Origin: Isochrysis galbana
Lineage: Eukaryota; Haptophyta; Isochrysidales; Isochrysidaceae
DNA length: 64,000 bases
Assembly: GCA_018136815.1 (NCBI GenBank)
Contig: CM030932.1
Coordinates: 1,336,793 to 1,400,792 of the forward strand
Reading direction: 5' to 3'
This document shows positions 30,701 through 39,953 of the stretch, piece by piece (position 1 is the first letter of the stretch; each line of letters starts with the position of its first letter). The notes under the pieces were generated by a model. The model was not told the DNA's origin and did not search any database. It was given only the letters and a program-made list of their open reading frames with translations. Made by a program: the position numbers and the translations under genes.

Positions 30701-33417
30701 TCGCGTGTCGACTACTCTCGTCTCATGGCGCACCGCCCCAGCTGATCCGTGGCTCTGCCTCATTGCTCCTTTCCATGCTCCGGCGCTGGCCCCGCCGCGC
30801 ATCCTTGAGGTTGGAGCACCCAACCATTTGGATGGATGCCGTTCGTTGGCTCTCCGTCGCGAATTTCTGGCAGGAGTTCTTGGTGGCACAACGATCTAGC
30901 TTCGACGAAGGCAAGTTGTGCACTGCGACGGCGGACGCATTCGATGTCAGGAATGCAGATCCTTGCAGTATTACCGAGGTGCCTATCACAAAGGCGCAAG
31001 CTGCTTATTGGCTCACACATTGTCTTCCACAAGCAGAGGCAACGCGAACAGCTATCCTTCGCCTATTGTGGACCTACGCTGTTTGCGACGGTGGCGCCCG
31101 TCTTGATTCGCTGCTTCGCACAACACACATTGTGGCCACCGCCGCTCAGCTCCTGGCGCCGCCGCTGTGGGGCGCCATACCCGTCTTTTGCGAGGCAGAG
31201 AACATAATGCGACCACTGACACCGCCACCTCTATCCTCGAGCACAATGTCGCAACTTGGTGCATTGGCTGCACTCCATTCGGAGCTGGTTTCCGCTGATG
31301 CTTGGGCTGTTGCCTTGGCTGCTTCTGCTGAAACGCGTCACGTGGCCGTGCAATTCTGGCATGCCATCCTCGATCATGTTCCAGAGCTTGGCAGCAGTCT
31401 CCTCCGGTGCACCCTCCAGGTGCCATCGTGCGGAAGCACCTCGATGGAGAACGGCGTCTCGATGGAGAACGCAAAGACACGACGCGGAGGAGACAAATCT
31501 GCTACTCCAACACAGTCCGAGCCATGGATACTTTGCTTGCTTGGATGCCTTAGTCGTAGATCACCGATGAGACTGCGCCTCGGCGCATGTAGCCTCCTCT
31601 CGCGCCTACTCTCGCGCGCGTCCTCTTCAGATGCTGCAGTACTAGACGTGGAAATCAGCGCACGCTGCCCATCATTGGAACTGGCCGTCAAGGGTAAAGT
31701 GCCCTCGACGTACACTAATAGCACAGCCGAGGTCCAGCAGCTCTCAGCCAATACACACTCATTTGGGTTTCGTCCATGCTCGACGCCTGGCGCAGAGTTG
31801 GCCACCGCGCTTGTTGCCCTCGACCGCGAGGCGACACAAATCTACCTGGCGAGTGTATCGGAAGCTCTTCGCGTTCTGCTTGGGTGCTCTCGTTCTGCTC
31901 AAGTGAGGTTGCTCCAAGATGGCTTTCTCCCTATTCTAGCTTCTCGAATCACGGATCTTCTTGGCCTGTGCCCGCTCTCTTCCCGCAGACATGCTCGCTC
32001 TGCAGCGGCAGCATCCAGGAGCCGCCCACAAATGGTTTCAGCACATGGAGCTGGCGAGGCTAGCTTCAAAGCTGATGATGTGACACCTCGACTTCCTGAC
32101 GACATACCTCAACACGGAGGTTGCGGTGCAGATGACTCTGCTATTCGAGCTCCGGAAAAGCATGCACAGTCGCTTGGTGTGACGGCAGGATCCGTCGGGA
32201 CGCAGGCGGAGTTGGTTGATCGGCTGGTGAGCTGCATGGGCGTTCTCACCAACCTGATTGCTGGCTGTGAGGAGGCCAAACTTGCTTGCGTCTCTCTTCA
32301 GTTGCCACTACTCTTGCAGCAGCTTTGGTCACTTGGCCGGGCACTTCCAATCATCCGCAAGGCGACACTGCCCCTCTTATGCAACTATGTCGCTCACTGT
32401 GCTCCTGCCAAATGCTCGCTGACGGCCTATGCTGACTCACGCGGCCGTTGCCTCGTCGCACTTGTCGTCCGTGCCGTCACTGCAGCTCCGCGATCCACCA
32501 CCTCAGCGCCCATGGACATTGAGCAGTGGAAACTGCACTGGCAAGTATTGCAGGCACTCGCGACGTCCACCGAGTCGCGCACGACTCTCCTGCGCTGCGG
32601 GGCTATAGCGGCTCTTCCGCCTCTCATCCGTCGTCTTCTAGCCAAAGGCGAACGTGTGGACGAGGTACGCGCAGCGCCAGTGATCGACTTCATAGCGAAC
32701 CTTACTTTCGATGCTGAAGGCTGTGCCTCCCTCTTGAAAATGGACGACGCATTCGAGTGTCTCTTGGACGCGCTGACCGCACGTCACTCTGCGCCTACGC
32801 GACATGCATCGGCGCTAGCGCTGCGTAACGTGGCATTCACAGCTGAAGGCAAGGGGGCAATGCTCGCCAAGCAAAGAGCGCTCCCGGCAATGCTTGCTTT
32901 GCTTGACGGAAGAGACTTGCGCCTCGCAGCATACATCTCCAGCGCGCTTTGGGCGCTTCTTTCCAGGTGCTTGTTCACCCCTCTCATCAAGCCCAGAGGC
33001 AAACGTGCTAGGCCTGCACTCCTCCGGCGACCTACACTTGGAGTGGGGTGCTGAAAGATGTACCCGCATCGGCGTGGCCACGCTGTGTTCATCCGCAGCA
33101 CATGTAGCCTCGCCATGTGCACCATCCCCGTTGGCCAATGCCTCCCAATGTTGACCCATTTTCCCTGAGTCATCCGTCACTTGTTCCTCCCCTTTGTTCT
33201 CAACGCCAGGTGCGAGCGGGCAAAGGTCGCCTTCCGTCGAGGCGGACATCTTGCACGACAGCTGCAGAAGTCCGAGAGTGAATTGGCGATCCTCGCGTTT
33301 AGGCCACCACCGTTTGTACAACAGGCTCCGAATCGCGCCCTGTTGGAAATGACGCTACGCAATCTTGATGTCGTCGCAACGCTTCTAGGACTTGATCCCA
33401 CAAGATTGAGGGCCTAA
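24721..33417 (+). CDS. RTTN: Rotatin homologue (centriole/basal-body ARM-repeat protein)
   Basis: Proposed CDS join(24721..32966, 33210..33417), 2,817 aa. The start is MEALCAKLNSPLDEVRHRAL; residues 1-95 match the rotatin N-terminal domain (PLxEVRxRAL...SKLxxGLL...LLSLL). The body is helical ARM/HEAT repeats with long low-complexity insertions. The C-terminus carries LLRCGAIAALPPLIRRLLAK, HASALALRNVAFTAEGKGAM and LAAYISSALWALLSR, then after a phase-2 intron (243 bp, donor GTGCTT, acceptor CGCCAG) ERAKVAF, aligning with the last repeats of animal rotatin. Rotatin is needed for centriole elongation and basal-body function, implying a flagellate. Members are usually about 2,200 aa; this one is longer, and 8,246 bp of it is a single exon. 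No frameshift seen. Confidence 0.88.
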
Positions 33418-34620
33418 TGATCCTCCTTGTGATTGTGGGATGGTCGTAACCATTAGTCCGTGGTGATGTGCCACATATACCAGCGGATCCCTTTGTCCGA
33501 AGGCGTCGAGTAAGAGTGTCGCGTGAAAGTGTGAGAGTAAGCGAAACGGTAAGAAAACGCACCTCAGAAGCTCACATGCCATCGCGAAGGTCTCCGTTAC
33601 CCTGGGCGCAGTTTTGTGCTTAGGTCACGCCCGTATGAGCATAATGCGCATTGGTCGGCGATCATAAAATGCATACGCATACATAGCGCAGAACAATACA
33701 ATACTCATTCATTGATTATGATTATTAAGACGTAGAACGCATCGTCTAGGGGCTACACCCCCGTCCCAGTACCCGAACATGAGGGCTCGAGTGCCGCTAT
33801 ATAGGAAACACGATGGCGCCCAAGACCGCACACTTCGTCGAGAAAATCTGGTAGAGTACGTANNNNNNNNNNNNNNNNNNNNNNNNNNNNNNNNNNNNNN
33901 NNNNNNNNNNNNNNNNNNNNNNNNNNNNNNNNNNNNNNNNNNNNNNNNNNNNNNNNNNNNNNATATTCTTGCCGCGCACGCGGCTAGCGGCTACCGGCAT
34001 CGACAGTATACAGTACCACAATAGCACGTGTACTACAAGATGATGCTCGGCAAGAGCGGGGGAGAAGGTGTCGTTCCGTCAATCATGGGACATCAATCGA
34101 ATTGAGCCATCAAATGTCAAATGTCCATATAGTTATTTATACACATGTGATGACCCATTCTCGATGTTCAACACCTACGGCGCGCGCTTTCAGGCTGGGC
34201 TAATTCTGGCATTCAGTCCCTGGGTGCAATATCACCGGGGGGGGGACGCCCGTGCGTGCGCATGTCGACTGGTTTCTCTGCGGTTCCCTAATTACATAAA
34301 CATGCAATATAAGAGAAATATCTCACGGGGCGCGTGTGATAAGTTGCAATCGCCATGTGCACGCCGTGCATGCGCACGGCGCGATGTGCATCTGTTCCCC
34401 CGCGGGGGACGCCGTGCGTGCGCATGTCGACTTTTTTCTCTGCGGTTCCTCTATTTTACCCCACGCGGAAGTCTCCACATCCACGGCCCATACATACCGG
34501 AGGCTGTGACGAGCAGCATCGCCAGGATGGCACCGCTCATGCGTCATGCCCTCCTCCATGTGTTCGCAGAACTTGAGGGCTGGGCTCCGGATCTCCTCGT
34601 AGGTGCGGTGACCGAGTCGC
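33418..34620. other. Spacer with assembly gap (33863-33962) and a 60-bp direct repeat
   Basis: GGGGGACGCCCGTGCGTGCG-CATGTCGACT...CTCTGCGGTTCC occurs at about 34243-34290 and again at 34402-34450. A hairpin-forming CGCCGTGCATGCGCACGGCG lies at about 34362. Open frames here have no recognisable domain. Confidence 0.5.
33863..33962. other. Assembly gap (100 N)
   Basis: Exactly 100 N; true length unknown. Confidence 0.99.
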
Positions 34621-34935
34621 TTGGCGCACGTAGCTTGCGACGATCAGGAGCGCCTTCAGCGCGACAACGATGACCGTGGGGTGTATCGAGACCACCAATG
34701 GCGTCATGATATCAGCTGTCAAGCAGATGCAGATGTCAAGCTCATAGCCATCGATCCGGGCATCAAGAAGAAACTACAGATTGCTTCAGCTCCTCTGTCG
34801 CGATGCGCTGACGCGACGAAGCTTGCGGAGCTCGCTGCAGGTGAGCCCAAATCCGTCTTTTGGGAAGTTTCCTCCAAAGACTGGGCGGACTACGCGGGAA
34901 CCAGGCGCTGCCAAGCGCGAGGCGTGAAGAGAGGG
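34621..34935 (+). pseudogene. Fanzor/TnpB-like nuclease relic, locus 2: RuvC-I region
   Basis: The frame reads ...ADADVKLIAIDPGIKKKLQI, ..., KLAELAAGEPKSVFWEV, SSKDWADYAGTRRCQARG. 'I-A-I-D-P-G' followed about 45 residues later by an 'S-x-K-x-W-x-x-x-A-G' block is the layout around the first catalytic Asp in Fanzor/TnpB proteins. The last 25 residues match the locus-1 relic (SVFWNISSKDWADYGGAKRW). The frame runs straight into a (GT)n tract. It lacks an evident start. Confidence 0.45.
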
Positions 34936-34984
34936 TGGCGGTGTGTGTGTGTGTGTGTGGTGTGTGGGGGGGTGTGTGTCAGGC

Positions 34985-35434
34985 TTAGGGTGGGAGGGCG
35001 TTGGTCGGTCGGGTCACACGGTTCCGCCTGGGCTTGAATAACAACATGGAGAATAGGAAGATGAGCCCCACGATGACGGCGATGACGGCGAATATCGACA
35101 GAAGGACCAGGAGGAAGATTTGGGTGATGCCCGCCTTGATGTGTTTGTTGGATCGGTCCACCGCCGAGTCCTCCCCACACTCGAGGGAGAGCGAGCGCAC
35201 CGGGTGAGCCCACGGGATGGCCTTGAGATCGACGTCGTCTCCAAAGCGCAGGTCGTCGGTGCTGACGATGGGCGGGCCTTCGAGGAGCGTGCTCTCGCCC
35301 TTGGAGCCCGGCTCGGAGAAGAGTGTCATCTTGCACCCCGCGCGCACGGCTGCACGCTGGGGGTCGCGTATGTCCACGTCGTAGTTGCCGGTTGCGTAGC
35401 TGTGGGTGTCGACGCGCCCAGCGACGTTGCCCAT
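34985..35434 (-). CDS. Small tail-anchored membrane protein, possible single crystallin-like domain
   Basis: 149 aa, intact. The N-terminal about 100 residues are soluble and contain VRAGCKMTLFSEPGSKGEST and LLEGPP...DDLRFGDDVDL, loosely like a beta/gamma-crystallin motif ('V-x-L-F-x-x-P-x-x-x-G-E-S'). A single strongly hydrophobic helix (about residues 111-136, ITQIFLLVLLSIFAVIAVIV) is followed by a basic end KPRRNRVTRP, the arrangement of a tail-anchored protein. The start is the only ATG upstream in frame. It lies between the two parts of the locus-2 nuclease relic but on the opposite strand. Function unknown. Confidence 0.6.
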   Translation of the reverse strand: MGNVAGRVDTHSYATGNYDVDIRDPQRAAVRAGCKMTLFSEPGSKGESTLLEGPPIVSTDDLRFGDDVDLKAIPWAHPVRSLSLECGEDSAVDRSNKHIKAGITQIFLLVLLSIFAVIAVIVGLIFLFSMLLFKPRRNRVTRPTNALPP

Positions 35435-35717
35435 GTGTGCGAACCGTTTGTTGCCTCTGTAATGTGGCGCGTGGGTTTTTTCTTTTAGGGTGTGTGCGAA
35501 AAGTTTTTTACCCGTGACATGGCAACACTACGATGGATATCAGGGCATGTGGAGCAATCACGTCCGCTGTAAATTCTCTACTACCTCCGCGCCTCCCACG
35601 TTAGAGACACTGGATTTTGCATATTTTGCTGCATATTTGGTGTGTTTTTTCTGCATATTTTGCATATATGCACTGCATATTTTGGCCCCAAAAACTGCAT
35701 ATTTCTATTTACCCCTA
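35435..35717. repeat. Spacer with clustered TGCATATTT motifs
   Basis: GCATATTTTG/TGCATATTT-type motifs recur at least six times at about 35616-35706, an irregular AT-rich cluster. No gene recognised. Confidence 0.6.
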
Positions 35718-35858
35718 ACACACGGGGGGATTGCGTGGGTGACTCACACAAGCGAACAAGGAGAGAAGGGGAGAGATCACGGCTCGACTCATGCGGCCCT
35801 CTCCACCTCCTCATCCCAATATAAGTTCTAGGGTGCACACCACGCAAAACCATCCGTG
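35718..35858 (+). repeat. Dispersed repeat R6, copy 1
   Basis: ACACACGGGGGGATTGCGTG, GAGAGATCACGGCTCGACTC, CTCCTCATCCCAATATAAGT and GTGCACACCACGCAAAACCA are repeated in order at 42638-42785 with few differences. It contains a TATAAGTTC element. Confidence 0.8.
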
Positions 35859-35865
35859 ACAAAAT

Positions 35866-36441
35866 TCCTCGCCGCGCGTGCGACTATGCAAGTCTACTCC
35901 GCAGCCGCGCCCGCTTCTCTTAGCATCCTCTTTCACTTGCCTTGCGGCTCGTCCCCTCGTGCTCTACCTAGGGGCTCAGTGTTCGAGGTTTCCGGTGGCA
36001 GGCGGCGTGTACCGATCCCCGACTGGCGGCTTCTCGACCTCCTCATGCGCTGTCGGGCAATCGGTTTTCTTGTGATTTTCGCTCCGTTGTTCTGTGTTGG
36101 GTCGTTGGGTCTTGGGTTTTGGGTGTCGTAGTTACCCAGGCGTTGCTGTTCGGTCCTGTCGTGTGTCGTGTGTCGTGTGTGCTTTTGCTGCGGGAGGTTA
36201 TGCCAGTCTCTCTGCTATTTCAAGCGCTTGCGCCACTAGTGTCAAGTTCGTGTTCATCGTGAGGGTGCCTCTGTCGTTAGTTCTGAAGATCGGGGCACTG
36301 AGTCCTCGCGCGTCCTTAATTTTCGGCTTTCTTTCTGCCTCTGGAGGCTTGGCTCGTGCGCGCAGATGAGGTTTTATTAGAGGACTCGAGTCCTCGTACT
36401 AGCGTTGTGAATCTAGTGAGTGTGCGTTCGATTACCGGTAC
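35866..36441 (-). mobile_element. Diverged tail of retroposon family 2, then unassigned spacer
   Basis: About 35866-35980 (CCTCGCCGCGCGTG, CTTGCCTTGCGGCTCGTCCC, TCGTGCTCTACCTAGGGGCT) is a diverged match to the family-2 3' region. The rest (to 36441) holds short TCGTGTG repeats and no gene. Confidence 0.45.
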
Positions 36442-36780
36442 ATGGTGGAAGGTTGGGGGATCAAGAAGAGGAAGAAGGGTGAGCCTCGCATCCCGAATAA
36501 CGAACAGAAGAGAACTATCGTGCTGATAGGAGATGGGTCATTCGGGGACACTTTCCCAAAGAAAAAGCTTGTGCGCGCACTCGCGTCGCGCGGGTTGACG
36601 ATTGTGCTCGACGAGTACAACACTTCTTCGATGATGTCCCTGCGGGGAATCCAAACTGCAGGACATTGCGGCGATCTTTCAGGTCGCATCTGATGACGCT
36701 CCACGTCGCCCTCGGTGCCACAAAGCAGCCGAGCACGAAAGCACGAAGGACCATGTCACGTGATGTCTACCTTTCTTCTG
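36442..36780 (+). pseudogene. Fanzor/TnpB-like nuclease relic, locus 2: C-terminal RuvC/zinc-finger region
   Basis: The frame from 36442 reads GIKKRKKGEPRIPNNEQKR, TIVLIGDGSFGDTFPKKKLV, RALASRGLTIVLDEYNTSSM. 'G-D-G-S-F ... V-x-D-E-Y-x-T-S' is the Fanzor/TnpB RuvC-II-to-zinc-finger pattern. A one-base shift after TSSM yields CPCG, the expected start of the Cys4 finger, and SRDV (the terminal RD pair) is found about 120 bp later in a further frame. RKKGEP is shared with locus 1. Frameshifts mean it is dead. The second Cys pair is not visible. Confidence 0.5.
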
Positions 36781-37546
36781 AACCAGCTCGATACCGACCG
36801 TGACGAACTAGCTTGCATGCAAATGCTGCTTGCTGGGTACAAAGGGTTGTGTCACGGAACTAGGCCGAAGTGTCTGTGCTCATGTGTCTGGAGGAAGGGG
36901 CGTCTGCGTCTGTAGTGAAATGGTGTTTTGTGTTTGTGTCCGCTTAGCGTTTTCGTACATAACGTTAAAAAGAAAACAAGCAATCTGAGTGAAAACAAAA
37001 TTATCACTTGGCCCTCTTTTGACGGAACGCGACTTGATGGGCATGCCGAGGTCAGGTATGATGTATGATAGCTCGATTTTCGATTTCATGTTTCATGTTT
37101 CATTTCATGCCCCTTTGTGTAGGAGGAAGTATTCTTCTTCTTCTTCGCTATCGATGCGGATATCTAGTGCCGTCTCCTCTGAGGCTTCGGGATTGGCGTT
37201 GGTCCTAAACGCACCCCGTCTTCAAAGCAACCGCGACAGGAGTAGTGTCCCACCTTTTACGTACTATTTTCTGGAGGGCCAAGATCCAGATCGCTCCAAA
37301 GGAAAACGGGACGAGCACGAGGCACCGGAGCGAACGGATATAAAGTATAAAGCCGCGGATCCCTTGATCTCTCTTCTTCCCCCCCCCTCTCCCTTCTCCT
37401 ATCTTCTTTTCTCTTCTTAGAGGGGTGGGGGTGCTGGGGGTCTCAGGGGTGCGGGTGGGGTGGGGGGGGGGGGGGAAGAGAAAGGGGGAGACAAAGAGGG
37501 TGAGAAACAAGGGGAAAAGAAAACTGCGAGAGAAGCGGCGTTGCCC
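36781..37546. other. Spacer and 5' region of the Aha1-N gene
   Basis: Contains a short ATTCTTCTTCTTCTTC stretch and a G-run (about 37462-37475). GACGGAACGCGAC near 37020 also occurs near 3446. No gene recognised. Confidence 0.45.
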
Positions 37547-38415
37547 ATGGAGCCCGCGGGGTCTCGCAAGCCGTCAGACCACCTGTATTGGGCTCGCACA
37601 CAGTCGACTACGAACCCTGTCGAACACAAGCCACTGGACAAGGAGGCGGCCGCTGCTCTCCAGCAGTCGGCCGTCGCCAAAGGAGCTGCGTGGAATGCCG
37701 CAAGCACATGGGAAGAAAAGGATATCTCCAAGTGGGCACGGGAGCTGCTCAGCGAGGATCTGCTTCTCTCCATCACCACAGAGTTCGATCTCTCCAGTGC
37801 CGACGCCTCCAAATTGCCCGAGATGACGCAGGGCACTGACGGGCTCCGCTGCTCTCTAAAAGTGGCTTCTGTAACTTCTGTAACAGGAGATGTGACACAT
37901 GTTCTCTCACGAGGAAAACAGCGAGTTGTTTTTGAGCTGGGCCTCAAGCTCACCCTCGAAATTGAGCTTAGGGAGGGTGGCGAGCTGAAGCACATAGTTA
38001 CGGGCACACTCAACATTCCTGAGGTGCGGTCCCATGTGACTAGTCGCAGGCGTTCCCTGCCCGGCAACCCTATTCTCACGCAAGCCCTCCCGGGATCCAA
38101 GCGATTACGATCCAGGGTGTCGGTCCAGTCAAATCCTGGAAGCCTTACTTCGGAATCACACTTACCCGGCCTCACATCTGGCACCCGCGTACCTGATATC
38201 TGCTACAGGATGAGACTCATGTTGATTTCTCACCCGGCTTGCCACTGCAGATAACCAATGAGGAACTTGATGAGACCAAGCTGCCCTCTCATAAGTTGAC
38301 ATGCGATGATCGACCCTGGTCGTCTTTCCTTGGTGTGGCGGCTGGTCGCATGTGGCCAAATTTGAAGCTTGCCCTCAGCGCCCTCGTCGAGCAAGCGAAG
38401 CAGAAGTGGCTTTGA
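37547..38415 (+). CDS. Aha1 N-terminal-domain Hsp90 co-chaperone
   Basis: Proposed CDS join(37547..38023, 38251..38415), 213 aa, phase-0 intron of 227 bp (donor GTGCGG, acceptor CTGCAG). The head MEPAGSRKPSDHLYWARTQS leads to KGAAWNAASTWEEKDISKWA, the 'W-N-x-x-x-x-W-E-E-K-D-x-S-x-W-A' hallmark of Aha1_N, the domain that binds Hsp90 and stimulates its ATPase. It continues through RQRVVFELGLKLTLEIEL-type strands and GTLNIPE|ITNEELDET, ending LVEQAKQKWL. Full-length Aha1 (about 340 aa) has an additional C-terminal AHSA1/SRPBCC domain; it is missing here, as in single-domain Hch1-like members. Cytosolic by inference. Confidence 0.82.
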
Positions 38416-39004
38416 CAAGTCGTCCAACCTTTACAATAGCTTCTTAGTATGGAGTATAGCAGCGACATCAACTACGGCATTCAAACGCGGAACTCAAGGA
38501 ACATGGCATGTTTGTGTCGCCAATGGACGAGATACTGCCGCGTGTCCCTCCTGTCTGCGCTTGGCCGACTGCATACGGAAGGGGTGGTGTGTGCACTCAA
38601 AGTGCAGACTGGCCTCACTAGCACTGGTCATCTTTGTAGGAACTAGGGCATCCCCACCCGCCTGTGGCGAGGGGAAGATGGTCATCTTCTTTGATCTTAT
38701 TCTGGAATGTTCTCTCAACTTGAGATAACCTTAGTGCTAGGCACGCCTACGGGCATCCACAAATATGGCTGCAAGTCATCCGGCCCTATTGCTTGTTGTT
38801 GAGTGACACAAGCACGCACGATGCTTGCGCCAACCTCGAGCTCTCCGCGTCCCCGCTTGCAAGTCGCCCGTTCTCGAGTCGAGCGTTGCCGGAGGGCCTT
38901 GGGCTACTACGTCGCGAGCGGCACCCGCGGCTAGCGCGGCGCTTTGGCCCTCCTCCCCGCCGGGAGTTGGGTGAATCAAACACAAACACATAAAATAATT
39001 CGTG
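38416..39004. other. Spacer, no gene recognised
   Basis: Only short unsupported ORFs. CTTAGTGCTAGGCACGCC near 38728 weakly echoes repeat R3. Confidence 0.45.
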
Positions 39005-39545
39005 TTACATCCTAGCCACTAGCCACCCCCACTAGCTAATTGGACAACTTTTCAGTCCCGGAATCCCGCCATGCCTCATGCCTGACGAGCCGGGTGTCCG
39101 AGTGATACCCTGCCCCCTCCCCTCGATATTTGTTCCCCCTCCAATGCACGCACCGACCCTGCGCACCCCAGCGCGTCCTCTCGTCCTCTCCTCAAGTCCA
39201 CGTTGGGCAAAACCCCTTTCAGGTAGGGGGGGGGGGGGGGGCACTCGTGAAACTAAGTAAGGACCAAGGGCCCAGAGCGCTAATCACTCTCGCCTGAGCG
39301 AGTGGCGAGTGGCCGCGGCGAGCCGCGGCCCTTCTCTCCTGCGGCTCCGGCGCACACTGTCTTCTTTCAACTAAAAAAGGCAAGAAGACACGTCAACGCC
39401 GGAGGGGAGAGCTGCCGCCCCCCCCTCCCCTCCTCTTCCTCCTCTCTTCCCTGCGGCTCGGGCCCATGGCGCGCACCCTCCCCTCCGGCGTTACCGTGTC
39501 TTCTCGCCCTGTTTAGGTGAGAGAAGACGGGGGGCGCGCTCTCCT
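39005..39545 (-). mobile_element. Retroposon copy E (family 1), 5'-truncated
   Basis: Sense on minus: the tail reads GGCTAGGATGTAACACGAAT then TATTTTATG at the left, with the family hallmark segments (CTCGGCTCGTCAGGCATGAG variant, TACCTGAAAGGGGTTTTGCC, GAGGGGAGAGCTGCC variants). Homology to C stops near 39545, far short of the head. Confidence 0.7.
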
Positions 39546-39953
39546 CGGCGTGACGTTGAACAAAGAAGAGCCCGACGCCAAACGCTAGACAGGATGCGGG
39601 AACTCAACGAAGAAATACTCTAGAGTAGGCGAGACAAGAAAGAAATCTAAGGCGTCGAACAAAAGGTGCTTCCCCTCGCGCGCGCGCCCGTGCACAAAAT
39701 TTCAGTTTTTTTCTGACTTGTGGGACGAATGAAGGAATACGACGAGGGTGGGCGAGATGTGTGCGTGGAGACGAATGAGACGCCCTCCCTGACGAAGGGT
39801 GTGTCAACAACACACGGGGTGTGTGGTCTCTTTCTCCAACGATTCAAGTACCCCCTAACCCTTCCGGGATGAAACGGCTCGCGGCGAGGCGAAGTGAACG
39901 GCGGCGGGGCGGCGGGGTGTTCAAGCCGTGCTGGCCCTCTGCGTGGAGCTCGC

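Noticed and set aside
35616-35706. CRISPR-like or regulatory array of TGCATATTT
   Set aside because: Spacing is irregular, units are very short and there are no spacers; this is a eukaryotic AT-rich cluster.
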